64,000 bases of DNA from Pelagibacteraceae bacterium (GCA_018402735.1 JAGYIF010000001.1:452936-516935); one strand, 5' to 3'. Positions 42,322-50,927 are shown, counted from the stretch's first letter. Made by a program: numbers and translations. Notes: generated by a model not told the origin, from the sequence alone.

Positions 42322-42662
42322 CCTACGTTGTAAACGACAAATGTATCAAATGTAAATTAACAGACTGTGTTGAAGTATGTCCAGTTGATTGTTTTTATGA
42401 GGGTGAGAACATGTTGGTCATTAATCCAGACGAGTGTATTGATTGCGGCGTATGCGAACCGGAATGTCCTATCAATGCAATTGAACCTGATACAAACAAT
42501 GGTGCAGAAAAACATGTTTTGCTAAATAAAAAATTATCTGAGATTTGGCCAGTTATCACTAAAAAGAAAGACCCATTACCTGATTGGGAAAAATTCAAAG
42601 ACATGGAAAACAAATTAGATAAATTTTATAATGAAAATCCAGGTTCTGGGGACAAAAGATAA
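42318..42662 (+). CDS. fdxA: 7Fe ferredoxin FdxA
   Basis: This 114-residue ferredoxin has the 3Fe-4S set C9, C17 and C21 and the 4Fe-4S set in [19 protein letters not shown] (about 40-58); a second Cys after the first cluster (CPVDC) is typical. The C-terminal tail of about 50 residues (with [17 protein letters not shown]) is the standard FdxA extension. It serves as a low-potential electron carrier. Confidence 0.95.
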   Translation: MTYVVNDKCIKCKLTDCVEVCPVDCFYEGENMLVINPDECIDCGVCEPECPINAIEPDTNNGAEKHVLLNKKLSEIWPVITKKKDPLPDWEKFKDMENKLDKFYNENPGSGDKR

Positions 42663-42720
42663 TTATATTTGTTGAAAAGGTTCTTAATATAAGCTATTTC
42701 CATCGCCTTACAAAAAATCA

Positions 42721-43530
42721 ATGCTAAAAAAAATTAAACAATCTCTTTTAAAAGTTGTGGCACCAAAAGAAAAAAAATCTGAAAAACCTATTAAAAAAAA
42801 AAAAACTAAAGTCGTTAAACCTATTAAAGAAAAAAAAATTAAAGTAGCTAAACCTATTAAAGAAAAAAAAGTTAAAGCAATTAAAGAAGTAAAAGAAGCT
42901 ATTGAGGAAAAAGATGCTCCTATAGTTCAAAAACCGATTATTAAAAGTGGAAGAGTTTATACTTCGCACTCTTCTCAAGACCCTCTTGTTGAAATCGTAA
43001 AAATTAAAAAACAAGATAATGAAAAACGAATTTATAAGATTAAAGATTACGTAATATATCCAAAACACGGGATTGGCCAAATTGTTGCTGTGGAAAAAGA
43101 TGTAATAGCTGGAATAGACATAAATTTTTACAAAATTGAAATTACAAAAGATAAATTAGTTTTGACTATTCCTACTAATCAGCAATCTCATCTAAGGCCA
43201 CTATCGAGCATTAATCAAATTAATAAAGCTATTTCTATTTTAAAAGGAAAAGCAAAAGTAAAAAGAACAATGTGGAGTAGAAGAGCCCAGGAATATGAAC
43301 AAAAAATTAATTCTGGAGAAATTTACCAAATTGCTGAGGTAGTAAGAGATTTAAATAAAAATACAGATATGCCGGTTGATCAGTCTTATAGTGAAAGACA
43401 ATTATTTGAAAAGGCATTTGAAAGACTTCTAGGGGAAGTTACTGTTGTTCTAGAATCAGCTGAAGAAGAAGCTAAGGAAAAATTAAATAAGGCTCTTGGT
43501 AAAACTCCGGAAAAAAATTTAGTAGAATAA
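42721..43530 (+). CDS. carD: CarD-family transcriptional regulator with lysine-rich repeats
   Basis: This 269-residue protein has a CarD/TRCF-interaction domain from about residue 103 (YKIKDYVIYPKHGIGQIVAV) to about 165, followed by the helical DNA-binding region with RAQEYEQKINSGEIYQIAEV (about 186-205). CarD binds RNA polymerase beta and stabilises the promoter open complex, often at rRNA promoters. The N-terminal 70 residues are unusual: three 11-residue repeats of KPIKxKKxKVx (22-54) in a Lys-rich tail. A terminator (43531-43564) ends the operon. Confidence 0.92.
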   Translation: MLKKIKQSLLKVVAPKEKKSEKPIKKKKTKVVKPIKEKKIKVAKPIKEKKVKAIKEVKEAIEEKDAPIVQKPIIKSGRVYTSHSSQDPLVEIVKIKKQDNEKRIYKIKDYVIYPKHGIGQIVAVEKDVIAGIDINFYKIEITKDKLVLTIPTNQQSHLRPLSSINQINKAISILKGKAKVKRTMWSRRAQEYEQKINSGEIYQIAEVVRDLNKNTDMPVDQSYSERQLFEKAFERLLGEVTVVLESAEEEAKEKLNKALGKTPEKNLVE

Positions 43531-43564
43531 AAAAAACGCCCTCTAATTAGAGAGCGTTTTTTTT
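43531..43564 (+). terminator. rho-independent terminator after carD
   Basis: The stem AAAACGC(C)CTCT / AGAG(A)GCGTTTT with an AATT loop and a run of T follows the carD stop by a few bases. It is symmetric and also faces the minus-strand lysine-rich gene at 43582-43686, so it probably terminates both. Confidence 0.85.
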
Positions 43565-43581
43565 GAAAACTAGATCTTAAA

Positions 43582-43686
43582 CTATCTTTTTCTTTTCTTA
43601 GCTTTTTTCTTAGTAGTTTTCTTAGCAGCTTTTCTTCTTTTAGCTGGAGCTTTTTTCTTTGCTGCTTTTTTTCTTTTTTTAGCCAT
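43582..43686 (-). CDS. histone H1-like lysine/alanine-rich protein, 34 aa
   Basis: The product is built almost only of Lys, Arg, Ala, Thr and Pro (start MAKKRKKAAKKKAPAKRRK). It has an excellent Shine-Dalgarno (AAGGAG, 7 nt from ATG), a strong promoter at 43755-43783 and a terminator downstream, so it is likely abundant. Composition matches the C-terminal tails of H1-like bacterial proteins (AlgP, HctB-like) but without any globular domain. A nucleoid role is inferred. Missed by length filters. Confidence 0.75.
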   Translation of the reverse strand: MAKKRKKAAKKKAPAKRRKAAKKTTKKKAKKRKR

Positions 43687-43754
43687 CTTTGCTCTCCTTT
43701 TTTGTTTTTTGGAGTTTCACTTAGAATATTTTCTAAATGATTCGTTATTAATTC

Positions 43755-43783
43755 ATATAAAAAGAAATACGCATTAAAGTCAA
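43755..43783 (-). promoter_or_regulatory. promoter of the H1-like gene
   Basis: On the minus strand TTGACT (43783-43778) and TTATAT (43760-43755) are separated by 17 bp. The start of transcription is predicted near 43748, leaving about 60 nt before the ATG. The rest of the spacer between this and 43909 shows no gene. Confidence 0.6.
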
Positions 43784-43909
43784 ACTTTAAATAGTTGAAA
43801 AATTTTTTAAAAAAAAATTAAAATTAATTCTATTTTGAAATTAACAATCAAATAATTAAATGATTAATATTAATGTTGGTTTTAAACGATTTAATGAATG
43901 TTTTTTACT

Positions 43910-45640
43910 TTATGATGAATGATAAAAACTATTTAGAATTTTAGAAAAGTTTTTTCTAATTACGTAACGTTTCGTCTTCATAGTTGGCGTGAGCATATTA
44001 TTTTCCAAAGTGAAACCTTCGTCTAGAAGTTGAAAATTTTTAATTTTTTCGATTGCTGTAAGATTGTTGTTAACTTTATCTATAATTGTCTGTACCTCTT
44101 GCTTTGATAGTTTAAATTCTTTGTTAACAAAAATTAATGCCACTAAATAATTTTTGTTGTCACCATATACAAAAGCTTGGTCAATCTCGGGATTGGCACA
44201 AATTAAATTTTCAATTTTAGCTGGAGAAATATTATCACCCCCGGAAGTGACAATAATATCTTTTTTTCTATCTGTAATTTTTAAATAACCATCAGAATCT
44301 ATTTCTCCTATATCTCCTGTATATAACCAGTTATTAATTAGTACTTTTTTTGTTGCTTGCTCATTGTTCCAATAACCGAGCATTATATTTTCACCACTCA
44401 CCAGTATCTCACCATCTTCAGCTATTTTCACTTTTGTATTTTTTAGTATTTTTCCAACAGTATCTACTTTTATAAAATTTGCTGGATTGCAGCTGACTAT
44501 CGGGGATGCTTCCGTAAGGCCATAACCTTGCATCGTTTTTAAACCTAATGAATTTAAATAAAGACCAACTTTTGGATCCAATGGCCCACCACCAGATATA
44601 AAGGCTTTTATATTTCCACCTAAATTTTGGTTTATTTTTCTTCGCACTAAAATATCTAAAAAAAAATTTAATATTTTTTCAAAAAAAGATATTTTTTTTT
44701 GTAGAATTAATTTTTCTCCTATCTCAATTGTTTTATCAAATAAAATTTTTTTTACTCCCTGTGTTTTGGAAATATTTATTTTTATTTTATTATAAAAATT
44801 ATTATAAAATCTTGGAACTGCTGTCATAATAGTTGGGCTTGCTGTTTTTAAATTAGACAATAATTTTTCTAAACTTTCTGCGTAAAATACTTTTGCTTGA
44901 ATAGCTATTTGAACAAACTGAGCGGTATGTTCGTAAGAATGAGATAACGGTAGCCATGTCAGAAAAGTGTGATTTTTTATTTTTATATCTTTCAATAAAT
45001 CTAAAGCACTATCACAATTGCTCAAAATTCCTCCGTGGCTTAGAATAACTCCTTTTGGATTTCCTTCTGTACCAGATGTGTAAATAATACAAGCTGGATC
45101 TTTTCTTTGTAAAATTTCTTTATTAAAAACAAAACTAGTAGTTCTCGAGTTAAACTTAATGATTTTAGCATATGAAATTAAGTTTTGACCTAAATAATCT
45201 CTATCTAATTTATCTAAATGAATGATAAAATTAAAAACATATCCAAGATTATTTGCAGCAGTAATAATTTTATTTACTATATTTTCATTTGAAACAATTA
45301 AGCCGATAGGTTTACAATCCTGAATGACATATTCAAAATCCTTGACTGAGTACGTGGTGTAATTAGGCACTGTAATTGCCCCATTACTCATTATAGAGAT
45401 ATCTGAAATTAACCATTCAGGTCTATTTTCAGAAACTAGCATCACCCTATCTCCTTTTTGAACTTTTTGATCAAACAATATATTTGATAAAGATAAAGCC
45501 TCGTCTTTTGTTTGGTTCCAATTGTAAAATTCTTGCTTGCCAGTTTCTTTATTAATGTAAATTAAATGCTGTTTATTCAGCTTTTGTTTACAATTTTCAA
45601 AAAAAAGCTCTGGAAGGCTATTGCAAAAAGAAAGGTTCAT
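43910..45640 (-). CDS. AMP-forming long-chain acyl-CoA synthetase
   Basis: A 576-residue ANL-superfamily ligase. The AMP-binding P-loop is IIYTSGTEGNPKGVILSH (about 186-203), later GYGLTEASPIVS (about 372-383), the adenine-site TGDIGEIDSDGYLKITDRKKD (about 438-458) and the final Lys region. The large-loop form matches FadD/long-chain acyl-CoA synthetases that activate fatty acids. Its ATG is 7 nt after the tRNA-Leu CCA end, with no Shine-Dalgarno in between. Confidence 0.9.
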   Translation of the reverse strand: MNLSFCNSLPELFFENCKQKLNKQHLIYINKETGKQEFYNWNQTKDEALSLSNILFDQKVQKGDRVMLVSENRPEWLISDISIMSNGAITVPNYTTYSVKDFEYVIQDCKPIGLIVSNENIVNKIITAANNLGYVFNFIIHLDKLDRDYLGQNLISYAKIIKFNSRTTSFVFNKEILQRKDPACIIYTSGTEGNPKGVILSHGGILSNCDSALDLLKDIKIKNHTFLTWLPLSHSYEHTAQFVQIAIQAKVFYAESLEKLLSNLKTASPTIMTAVPRFYNNFYNKIKINISKTQGVKKILFDKTIEIGEKLILQKKISFFEKILNFFLDILVRRKINQNLGGNIKAFISGGGPLDPKVGLYLNSLGLKTMQGYGLTEASPIVSCNPANFIKVDTVGKILKNTKVKIAEDGEILVSGENIMLGYWNNEQATKKVLINNWLYTGDIGEIDSDGYLKITDRKKDIIVTSGGDNISPAKIENLICANPEIDQAFVYGDNKNYLVALIFVNKEFKLSKQEVQTIIDKVNNNLTAIEKIKNFQLLDEGFTLENNMLTPTMKTKRYVIRKNFSKILNSFYHSS

Positions 45641-45647
45641 TTATTTA

Positions 45648-45733
45648 TGGTGCGGATGAACGGACTTGAACCGTTACACGCTTGCGCGCATCAGATTTTG
45701 AGTCTGACATGTCTACCATTCCATCACATCCGC
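45648..45733 (-). tRNA. tRNA-Leu (anticodon CAA)
   Basis: An 86-nt class II tRNA: acceptor GCGGATG/CATCCGC, anticodon stem TCAGA/TCTGA with loop CTCAAAA (anticodon CAA), a long variable arm with a CGC/GCG stem, T arm AACGG/CCGTT and encoded CCA. The CCA is followed 7 nt later by the acyl-CoA synthetase start. Confidence 0.95.
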
Positions 45734-45746
45734 ATATTTATTTGAA

Positions 45747-45777
45747 TATCTAGCTTTGTAATTAAAATAATAGTCAA
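45747..45777 (-). promoter_or_regulatory. possible promoter of the tRNA-Leu/acyl-CoA synthetase unit
   Basis: TTGACT (45777-45772) and TAGATA (45752-45747) on minus are 19 bp apart, a rather long spacer. The position fits a start about 8 nt before the tRNA. Confidence 0.4.
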
Positions 45778-45839
45778 AATCTAGATTAAAATTAGAAATA
45801 CATATTTTCAAGTTTAAGATATAAAACTGCATTATTTAT

Positions 45840-46457
45840 ATGCTTAAAAATCTTCTTAAAAAAACTATAGCGCTAGCTGGGCATAAAAGTGCAAGGGTTT
45901 ATTTGGCCATAGTCTGTTTCATTGAAAGTATTTTTTTTCCGATTCCTCCAGATGTCATGATTGTGCCGATGACAATCGCTCGCAGTAAAGATTGGATCAA
46001 AATTGCTAGCACAGCATCCATGGCGTCTGTGGTTGGTGGATGTGCTGGATGGGCAATTGGTCATTTTTTTTACAAAGAAATAGGAATACCAATTTTTGAA
46101 TTTTATGGGTTTGAAGGATTTTCAGCTTTCAAAGAACAAGTTTCTTTTGGTAAAGGATTTTGGGCCTGGGTAGTTTTGTTAGTCATTGCTGGATTTACCC
46201 CTGTACCTTTTAAGTTACTTACAATTTCTAGTGGTTTTATTAATTTCAATTTTTTGGTTTTTATTATAGTTGCTTCAATAACAAGAGGTTCAAGATTTTT
46301 CTTACTAGCTGGATTAATTAGATTTTTTGGTCATAAAATTATTCCTTATATAGAAGCCAAGTCAGCAAAAATTATTGTAATTTTATTAATTTTATTAATA
46401 CTCGGATTTTTTATTGCATATTTTATTTACAATAATTATCAATATTTAATTAATTAA
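45840..46457 (+). CDS. DedA/YqaA-type VTT-domain membrane protein
   Basis: A 205-residue inner-membrane protein of the VTT/SNARE-associated group with about four to five hydrophobic helices. Typical sequences are FPIPPDVMIVPMTIAR (about 33-48), GGCAGWAIGHFFY (about 66-78) and IAGFTPVPFKLLTISSGF (about 117-134). Members of the family act as lipid (undecaprenyl-P or PE) translocases. Its stop overlaps the dsbB start (TAATG). Confidence 0.82.
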   Translation: MLKNLLKKTIALAGHKSARVYLAIVCFIESIFFPIPPDVMIVPMTIARSKDWIKIASTASMASVVGGCAGWAIGHFFYKEIGIPIFEFYGFEGFSAFKEQVSFGKGFWAWVVLLVIAGFTPVPFKLLTISSGFINFNFLVFIIVASITRGSRFFLLAGLIRFFGHKIIPYIEAKSAKIIVILLILLILGFFIAYFIYNNYQYLIN

Positions 46458-46945
46458 TGTCTAATTTTCAAAACCAGATACTTATCATTCTGGCGATTTT
46501 TTATAGTTCTATTCTTCTATCTGCTTATTTTATTCAATACGTATTAAACATACCTCCATGCGCAATGTGCTACTACCAAAGATATCCTTATTACTTTGCT
46601 ACTATAGTTATTATTTTATCTTTTTTTAAAATAATAAATTTTAATCAAGTATTTATAATATTGCTATTAACATCTTTTATCAGTGCTTCTCTGAGTTTTT
46701 ACCACATAGGTGTTGAGCAGTCTTTTTTTAATGAACTAAGTTCTTGCACTAGTGATACTAAGGCAAGCAATACTGAAAATTTATTAAAAGAACTACAAAA
46801 GCAACCTGTTATTTCTTGCAAAAATATTAGTTTTCAAATTTTTGGTTTGTCACTTGCGACAATAAATTTTATATTAAGTATTATTTTAATGCTAGTTTAT
46901 GGAATATTTTTAAAGTATGAAAAACAAAATAGAAGAGATAATTAG
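46457..46945 (+). CDS. dsbB: disulfide bond formation protein B
   Basis: At 162 residues it has four membrane helices and the two redox pairs: CAMC (about 36-39) in the first periplasmic loop and C95/C119-type cysteines (SSCTSD and VISCKN) in the second. DsbB reoxidises DsbA and passes electrons to quinone. Quinone binding residues near RYPYYF follow the first pair. It overlaps coq7 by 29 nt. Confidence 0.9.
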   Translation: MSNFQNQILIILAIFYSSILLSAYFIQYVLNIPPCAMCYYQRYPYYFATIVIILSFFKIINFNQVFIILLLTSFISASLSFYHIGVEQSFFNELSSCTSDTKASNTENLLKELQKQPVISCKNISFQIFGLSLATINFILSIILMLVYGIFLKYEKQNRRDN

Positions 46946-47447
46946 AGTTGATCATGCCGGAGAACGTGGGGCGATCAAGATTTATGATGGTCAATTACTT
47001 GCTTTGCAATTATTAAAAGCAGATCCAGATTTAGAAAAAAAAGTTGCTGAAATGAAGGAACACGAAAAAGAGCATTTGAAGTATTTTGAACAGCAGTTAG
47101 CTGAAAGAAAAATAAGACCAACTTTATTTCTTCCATTGTGGGATCTTCTTGGAACAGCGCTTGGGTTCGGAACAGTAATGTTGGGAAAAAAGGCTGCAAT
47201 GCTATGCACTGCTTCTGTTGAGGAGGTAATTGATAAACACTACTCAGATCAAATCGATTATTTGAGTAAATACGAAAAACAAGAAAAAGATTTAATTTCT
47301 AAATTTAAAAAATTTAGACAAGATGAGCTTGAACATAGAGATATTGCTTATCAAGAGGGTGCTAGTAAAGAAGGTGCTTATGGAATATTAGATGCCCTTA
47401 TTAAAATAAGCTCAAAAGCTGCAATTGAAATATCAAAAAAAATTTAA
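46917..47447 (+). CDS. coq7: 2-polyprenyl-3-methyl-6-methoxy-1,4-benzoquinone monooxygenase (Coq7)
   Basis: This 176-residue di-iron hydroxylase is involved in ubiquinone synthesis. Ligand motifs are VDHAGERGAIKIYDGQ (about 11-26), EHEKEHLKYFE (about 48-58), CTASVEEVIDKHYSDQ (about 96-111) and RQDELEHRDIA. The dsbB overlap places quinone synthesis and quinone-linked oxidation in one operon. Confidence 0.95.
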   Translation: MKNKIEEIIRVDHAGERGAIKIYDGQLLALQLLKADPDLEKKVAEMKEHEKEHLKYFEQQLAERKIRPTLFLPLWDLLGTALGFGTVMLGKKAAMLCTASVEEVIDKHYSDQIDYLSKYEKQEKDLISKFKKFRQDELEHRDIAYQEGASKEGAYGILDALIKISSKAAIEISKKI

Positions 47448-47451
47448 CTGG

Positions 47452-48021
47452 TTACGCTTCCAATCGAACATCCCAATATAAATAATCAAGCCAACTTTGA
47501 TGAAGAAAATTAGGAGGAAAATTTCTTCCATTTTTATGCAACTGTTCGTCGGTCGGTCGATAGGGTTTTATTTTTGGAAACATTGCACATTCCTTAGATA
47601 ATCTGTTTCCTTTTTTTACGTTACAACACATACAAGCTGTAACAACATTTTCCCATGAGGTTATGCCTCCTTTTGATTTTGGTACGAGATGATCAAACGT
47701 TAAGTTTTTGTGAGCACCACAATACTGGCAGGTAAATTTATCTCTCAAAAAAACATTAAACCTCGTAAAATTAGGGTATTCTGAAGGTTTAATAAAAGTT
47801 TTAAGAGAAATAACACTTGGTAGTTTCATTGAAAAGGATGGGCTACGAATTTCTCGCTCATATTCAGAAACAATATTTACTCTATCTAAAAAAACGTCTC
47901 TAACAACATCTTGCCAACACCAAAGTGATAATGGGTAATAACTTAAAGGACGATAGTCAGCATTTAAAACCAAGGCTGGACATTTCTCTAGTGGAAGTTC
48001 AGAAATATGATTAACGATCAT
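47452..48021 (-). CDS. HNH endonuclease-family protein
   Basis: A 189-residue protein with the HNH fold: FTCQYCGAHKNLTFDHLVPKSKGG begins near residue 97 (two CxxC-type zinc ligands and the His-Asn...), and WENVVTACMCCNVKKGNR completes it. The upstream LVLNADYRPLSYYPLSLWCWQDVV (about 18-41) is a conserved N-terminus of this widespread bacterial HNH group. It is not clearly a restriction or mobile-element nuclease; the role is unknown, possibly in DNA repair. It is convergent with coq7. Confidence 0.85.
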   Translation of the reverse strand: MIVNHISELPLEKCPALVLNADYRPLSYYPLSLWCWQDVVRDVFLDRVNIVSEYEREIRSPSFSMKLPSVISLKTFIKPSEYPNFTRFNVFLRDKFTCQYCGAHKNLTFDHLVPKSKGGITSWENVVTACMCCNVKKGNRLSKECAMFPKIKPYRPTDEQLHKNGRNFPPNFLHQSWLDYLYWDVRLEA

Positions 48022-48073
48022 TGCTGTTTAAATTATATCTATTTAAATCTAGCTTCAAGTTAAAGTTTTCTTA

Positions 48074-48718
48074 CTACTTACTTTTGCTTTTTATAAAGTC
48101 CAATCCTAAACTCAAACCTTCTGGAGTAATAGAATGACCGCAATTTTCAAAAACTTTGTAAGCTACATCTATAGATTGCTCTTGTAATAATTCATAACTT
48201 GCATACATTTCTTCTAAAGGAATAATGGTATCTTCTGTTCCGTGAAACAAAACAACGGGTGGTTTAGAGTTAATATTTTTTTTTAACATCTCAAAATCAT
48301 ATATTTTTCCTGAATATCCTAAAATTCCTCCTACTGATTCTTTATAAGAAAGACCCAACTGTAGTGACATCATCGTTCCCTGACTAAAGCCCATTAAAAA
48401 CAAATCTTGTTTGCTAAGCTTATATTCTAAAAGTTGCGCTTCAACAAAATTATTTAATTTTACTAATGCAGATTTAAACTCCTCATTTATTTTTGTTGCT
48501 GATGTTTGCATTAAATCAAACCACTCAAATCCAGATTTATTAATTTGGCAAACAGTCGGTGCATTAGGTGCAACAAAAGCTATATCAGGTAAAAATCTTT
48601 GCCAATATTCACCTATAGATATTAAGTCGTTACAATCTGCTCCATAGCCATGAGACAAAATAACTATTTTTTTAGTTTGTCCAGATACAGAATTTAACTT
48701 TTTATATTTAAGTGTCAT
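48074..48718 (-). CDS. phospholipase/carboxylesterase family alpha/beta hydrolase
   Basis: A 214-residue serine hydrolase with the nucleophile elbow GFSQGTMMSLQ (about 116-126) and catalytic Asp/His in GTEDTIIPLEEM (about 161-172) and ENCGHSI (about 196-202). The start and HGYGADCNDLISIG match acyl-protein thioesterase/carboxylesterase enzymes. The true substrate is unknown. Confidence 0.88.
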   Translation of the reverse strand: MTLKYKKLNSVSGQTKKIVILSHGYGADCNDLISIGEYWQRFLPDIAFVAPNAPTVCQINKSGFEWFDLMQTSATKINEEFKSALVKLNNFVEAQLLEYKLSKQDLFLMGFSQGTMMSLQLGLSYKESVGGILGYSGKIYDFEMLKKNINSKPPVVLFHGTEDTIIPLEEMYASYELLQEQSIDVAYKVFENCGHSITPEGLSLGLDFIKSKSK

Positions 48719-48763
48719 AAAATCTTATCTATCATTATAAAGTATTTATGATAATTATTTCGC

Positions 48764-48967
48764 ATGAGTCAAAATACACTTAGCTTTTTTGGAATTTTAA
48801 TCATCCTAGCCGTAGTGGTTGTGCTTATTCGTGGTCTAAAATCTTTTTTTAAAGGTGGCGATATAGAAGAAAAAAAAAAAAGTAATAAGTTGATGCAATT
48901 AAGAGTTTTTCTTCAATTTTGTGCAATATTAGTTCTAATGGGCCTTGCTGCAATATACGGAAAATAA
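48764..48967 (+). CDS. HIG1-domain-like two-helix membrane protein
   Basis: A 67-residue protein with two hydrophobic helices (about 7-24 and 46-64) separated by a charged loop (GGDIEEKKKSNKLMQLRV). The loop's MxxRVxxQ pattern followed by the second helix resembles HIG1-domain proteins that assist respiratory complexes, common as twin-TM proteins in alphaproteobacteria. Assignment by pattern only. Confidence 0.65.
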   Translation: MSQNTLSFFGILIILAVVVVLIRGLKSFFKGGDIEEKKKSNKLMQLRVFLQFCAILVLMGLAAIYGK

Positions 48968-48968
48968 T

Positions 48969-49514
48969 TTAATAATTTTTAATCCAATCAATAAATTTCT
49001 TGTCCGAAAAATCTATTGCCCCCACTACTCTAGAAAATTCTTTGCCTTGTTTATTTATTAATATAGTTGTCGGCAAGCCTCTTAGACCAAGACCTTTTAC
49101 TACTCTTAATTCTTTATCAAAAAGACTATCAAAATTTTTTATGTTTAGTTCATCTAAAAAAGATTTTGATTTTTCATAACTAATAGATTCAACATTAACA
49201 GCAATCAATTCAACATAGTCGTGGCCTAAGATATCAATCATTTGATCTAAAGAAGGCATTTCTTCTTTACAGGGTGCGCACCAAGTAGCCCAGAAATTTA
49301 TAACGGTTATTTTCTTATTAAAAATCACTTCTACATCCTTGCCTGATTTTTTATCTTCAAGCATAAGCGTAGGTAAATCTTTTAGTTTTTCATGAAGAAC
49401 TATGTTCTTAAAAGGAACTTGGATATTTTGTTGAGATAAGCAATAATTAGTAATAAGTAAGAATAAAAAAACAAAAATAGTTAACTTTTTATATGAAATT
49501 GTAAAAGAATTCAT
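48969..49514 (-). CDS. TlpA-like thioredoxin-fold protein
   Basis: A 181-residue exported protein: N-terminal hydrophobic anchor or signal (about 9-27), then a thioredoxin fold with the redox motif FWATWCAPCKEEMP (about 72-85). TlpA/ResA proteins reduce apocytochrome c or Cu-binding oxidase subunits in the periplasm. The cis-proline is seen in RGLPTTILI. It is convergent with the HIG1-like gene and divergent from argH. Confidence 0.85.
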   Translation of the reverse strand: MNSFTISYKKLTIFVFLFLLITNYCLSQQNIQVPFKNIVLHEKLKDLPTLMLEDKKSGKDVEVIFNKKITVINFWATWCAPCKEEMPSLDQMIDILGHDYVELIAVNVESISYEKSKSFLDELNIKNFDSLFDKELRVVKGLGLRGLPTTILINKQGKEFSRVVGAIDFSDKKFIDWIKNY

Positions 49515-49538
49515 TTTAAGTAACTATAATATTTTTAA

Positions 49539-50927
49539 ATGAAAAAAACAAAAAAAAACTCTGTTTGGGGAACTAGAATGAACAAGGTAGTTTCCTCTGT
49601 GCTACAGAGTGCAAACTCATCCATAGAAATAGATAAAAGACTTTTCCAAGAAGATATTAATGGATCAATTGCGCATTGTACGATGCTTGCAAAGCAAAAA
49701 ATTATTGATGTAACAAAGTCCAAAAAAATTATCACTGGATTAAAAAAAATAGAACAAGAAATTCAAAAAAATAAATTTATATTTAAAACAAAATATGAAG
49801 ATATTCATCTAAACATAGAAAAAAGACTATTTGAAATCATTGGAACAGATGCTGGTTTTCTACATACTGCGAGATCAAGAAATGATCAGGTAACAACAGA
49901 TTTTAAATTATGGATTAAGAAATCATCAAATGAAATTAAAAATTTGCTTAATGTCTTAATTAAAAGTTTTTTAAATCTCGCGGACAAAAATACCGATATC
50001 ATAATGCCTGGTTTTACTCACTTAAAAAATGCTCAGCCTGTTTTATTTTCTCACTACTTGCTGGCTTATATTGAAATGTTCAAAAGAGATATCGTTAAAT
50101 TCAATAATGTTATAAATAACTTAAATGAAAACCCACTGGGTGCTGGGGCGCTAGCTGGAACTTCATATAATATAGATAGACACTTAACATCAAGACTTTT
50201 GGGATTTAGTAAGCCAACTCAAAATTCAATCGATTCCGTCTCAGATAGAGATTATGCAATTGAATTTTTATTTGCTTCCAGTTTGTGTGCTATGCACTTA
50301 TCAAGACTAGCAGAAGAAATTATACTTTGGAATTCAGATTTAATAAATTTTATTAATATTGAAGATAGCTTATTGACAGGATCTTCTATGATGCCACAAA
50401 AAAAAAATCCAGATTCTGCAGAGCTAATTAGAGGCAAAACAGGCAGTATTTACGGAAATTTAAATTCCTTACTGATTACAATGAAGGGTCTGCCTCTTTC
50501 CTATTTCAAAGACATGCAAGAAGATAAGGCTGCGGTGTTTAGTGCTTATGATAATTTAAAATTAAATCTTTTATTGGCAACTGAGTTAATTAAGGGAATA
50601 AAGCCAAATAAAAAAAAATTATATGAAGCTGCATTGAAAGGCTTTACGACTGCCACCGATTTTGCTGATTATTTAGTAAAAAAAGGTATCTCATTTAGGG
50701 AGGCATATAAAAAATCGGCTCAATTAGTTAATATCGCTGAAAAAAGCAATAAAAGGCTAGACCAACTTGATTTTACAATTATCAAAAAAATTGACCCAGT
50801 TATTGAAAAGGATGTGATGAACGTTTTTGATATTAGAAACTCCATTGAAAAAAAGATTTCTTTCGGTGGTACAGGTAGAAAAAATGTTATTAATATGATT
50901 AAAAAGATTAAAAAAGAGTTTAAATGA
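49539..50927 (+). CDS. argH: argininosuccinate lyase
   Basis: A 462-residue lyase that completes arginine synthesis. The fumarase-superfamily loop GSSMMPQKKNPDSAELIRGK (about 281-300) is intact, as are HTARSRNDQVTTD (about 107-119) and PGFTHLKNAQPVLFSH. Its stop overlaps the small lipoprotein gene (ATGA). Confidence 0.97.
   Translation: MKKTKKNSVWGTRMNKVVSSVLQSANSSIEIDKRLFQEDINGSIAHCTMLAKQKIIDVTKSKKIITGLKKIEQEIQKNKFIFKTKYEDIHLNIEKRLFEIIGTDAGFLHTARSRNDQVTTDFKLWIKKSSNEIKNLLNVLIKSFLNLADKNTDIIMPGFTHLKNAQPVLFSHYLLAYIEMFKRDIVKFNNVINNLNENPLGAGALAGTSYNIDRHLTSRLLGFSKPTQNSIDSVSDRDYAIEFLFASSLCAMHLSRLAEEIILWNSDLINFINIEDSLLTGSSMMPQKKNPDSAELIRGKTGSIYGNLNSLLITMKGLPLSYFKDMQEDKAAVFSAYDNLKLNLLLATELIKGIKPNKKKLYEAALKGFTTATDFADYLVKKGISFREAYKKSAQLVNIAEKSNKRLDQLDFTIIKKIDPVIEKDVMNVFDIRNSIEKKISFGGTGRKNVINMIKKIKKEFK

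Noticed and set aside
42748..43080. Minus-strand Phe/Asn-rich frame opposite carD
   Set aside because: It is the reverse complement of the Lys-rich repeat of CarD (AAA/GAA read backwards as TTT/TTC); low-complexity shadow only.
46975..47209. Two minus-strand frames within coq7
   Set aside because: Both are shadows of coq7, which has all di-iron ligand motifs.
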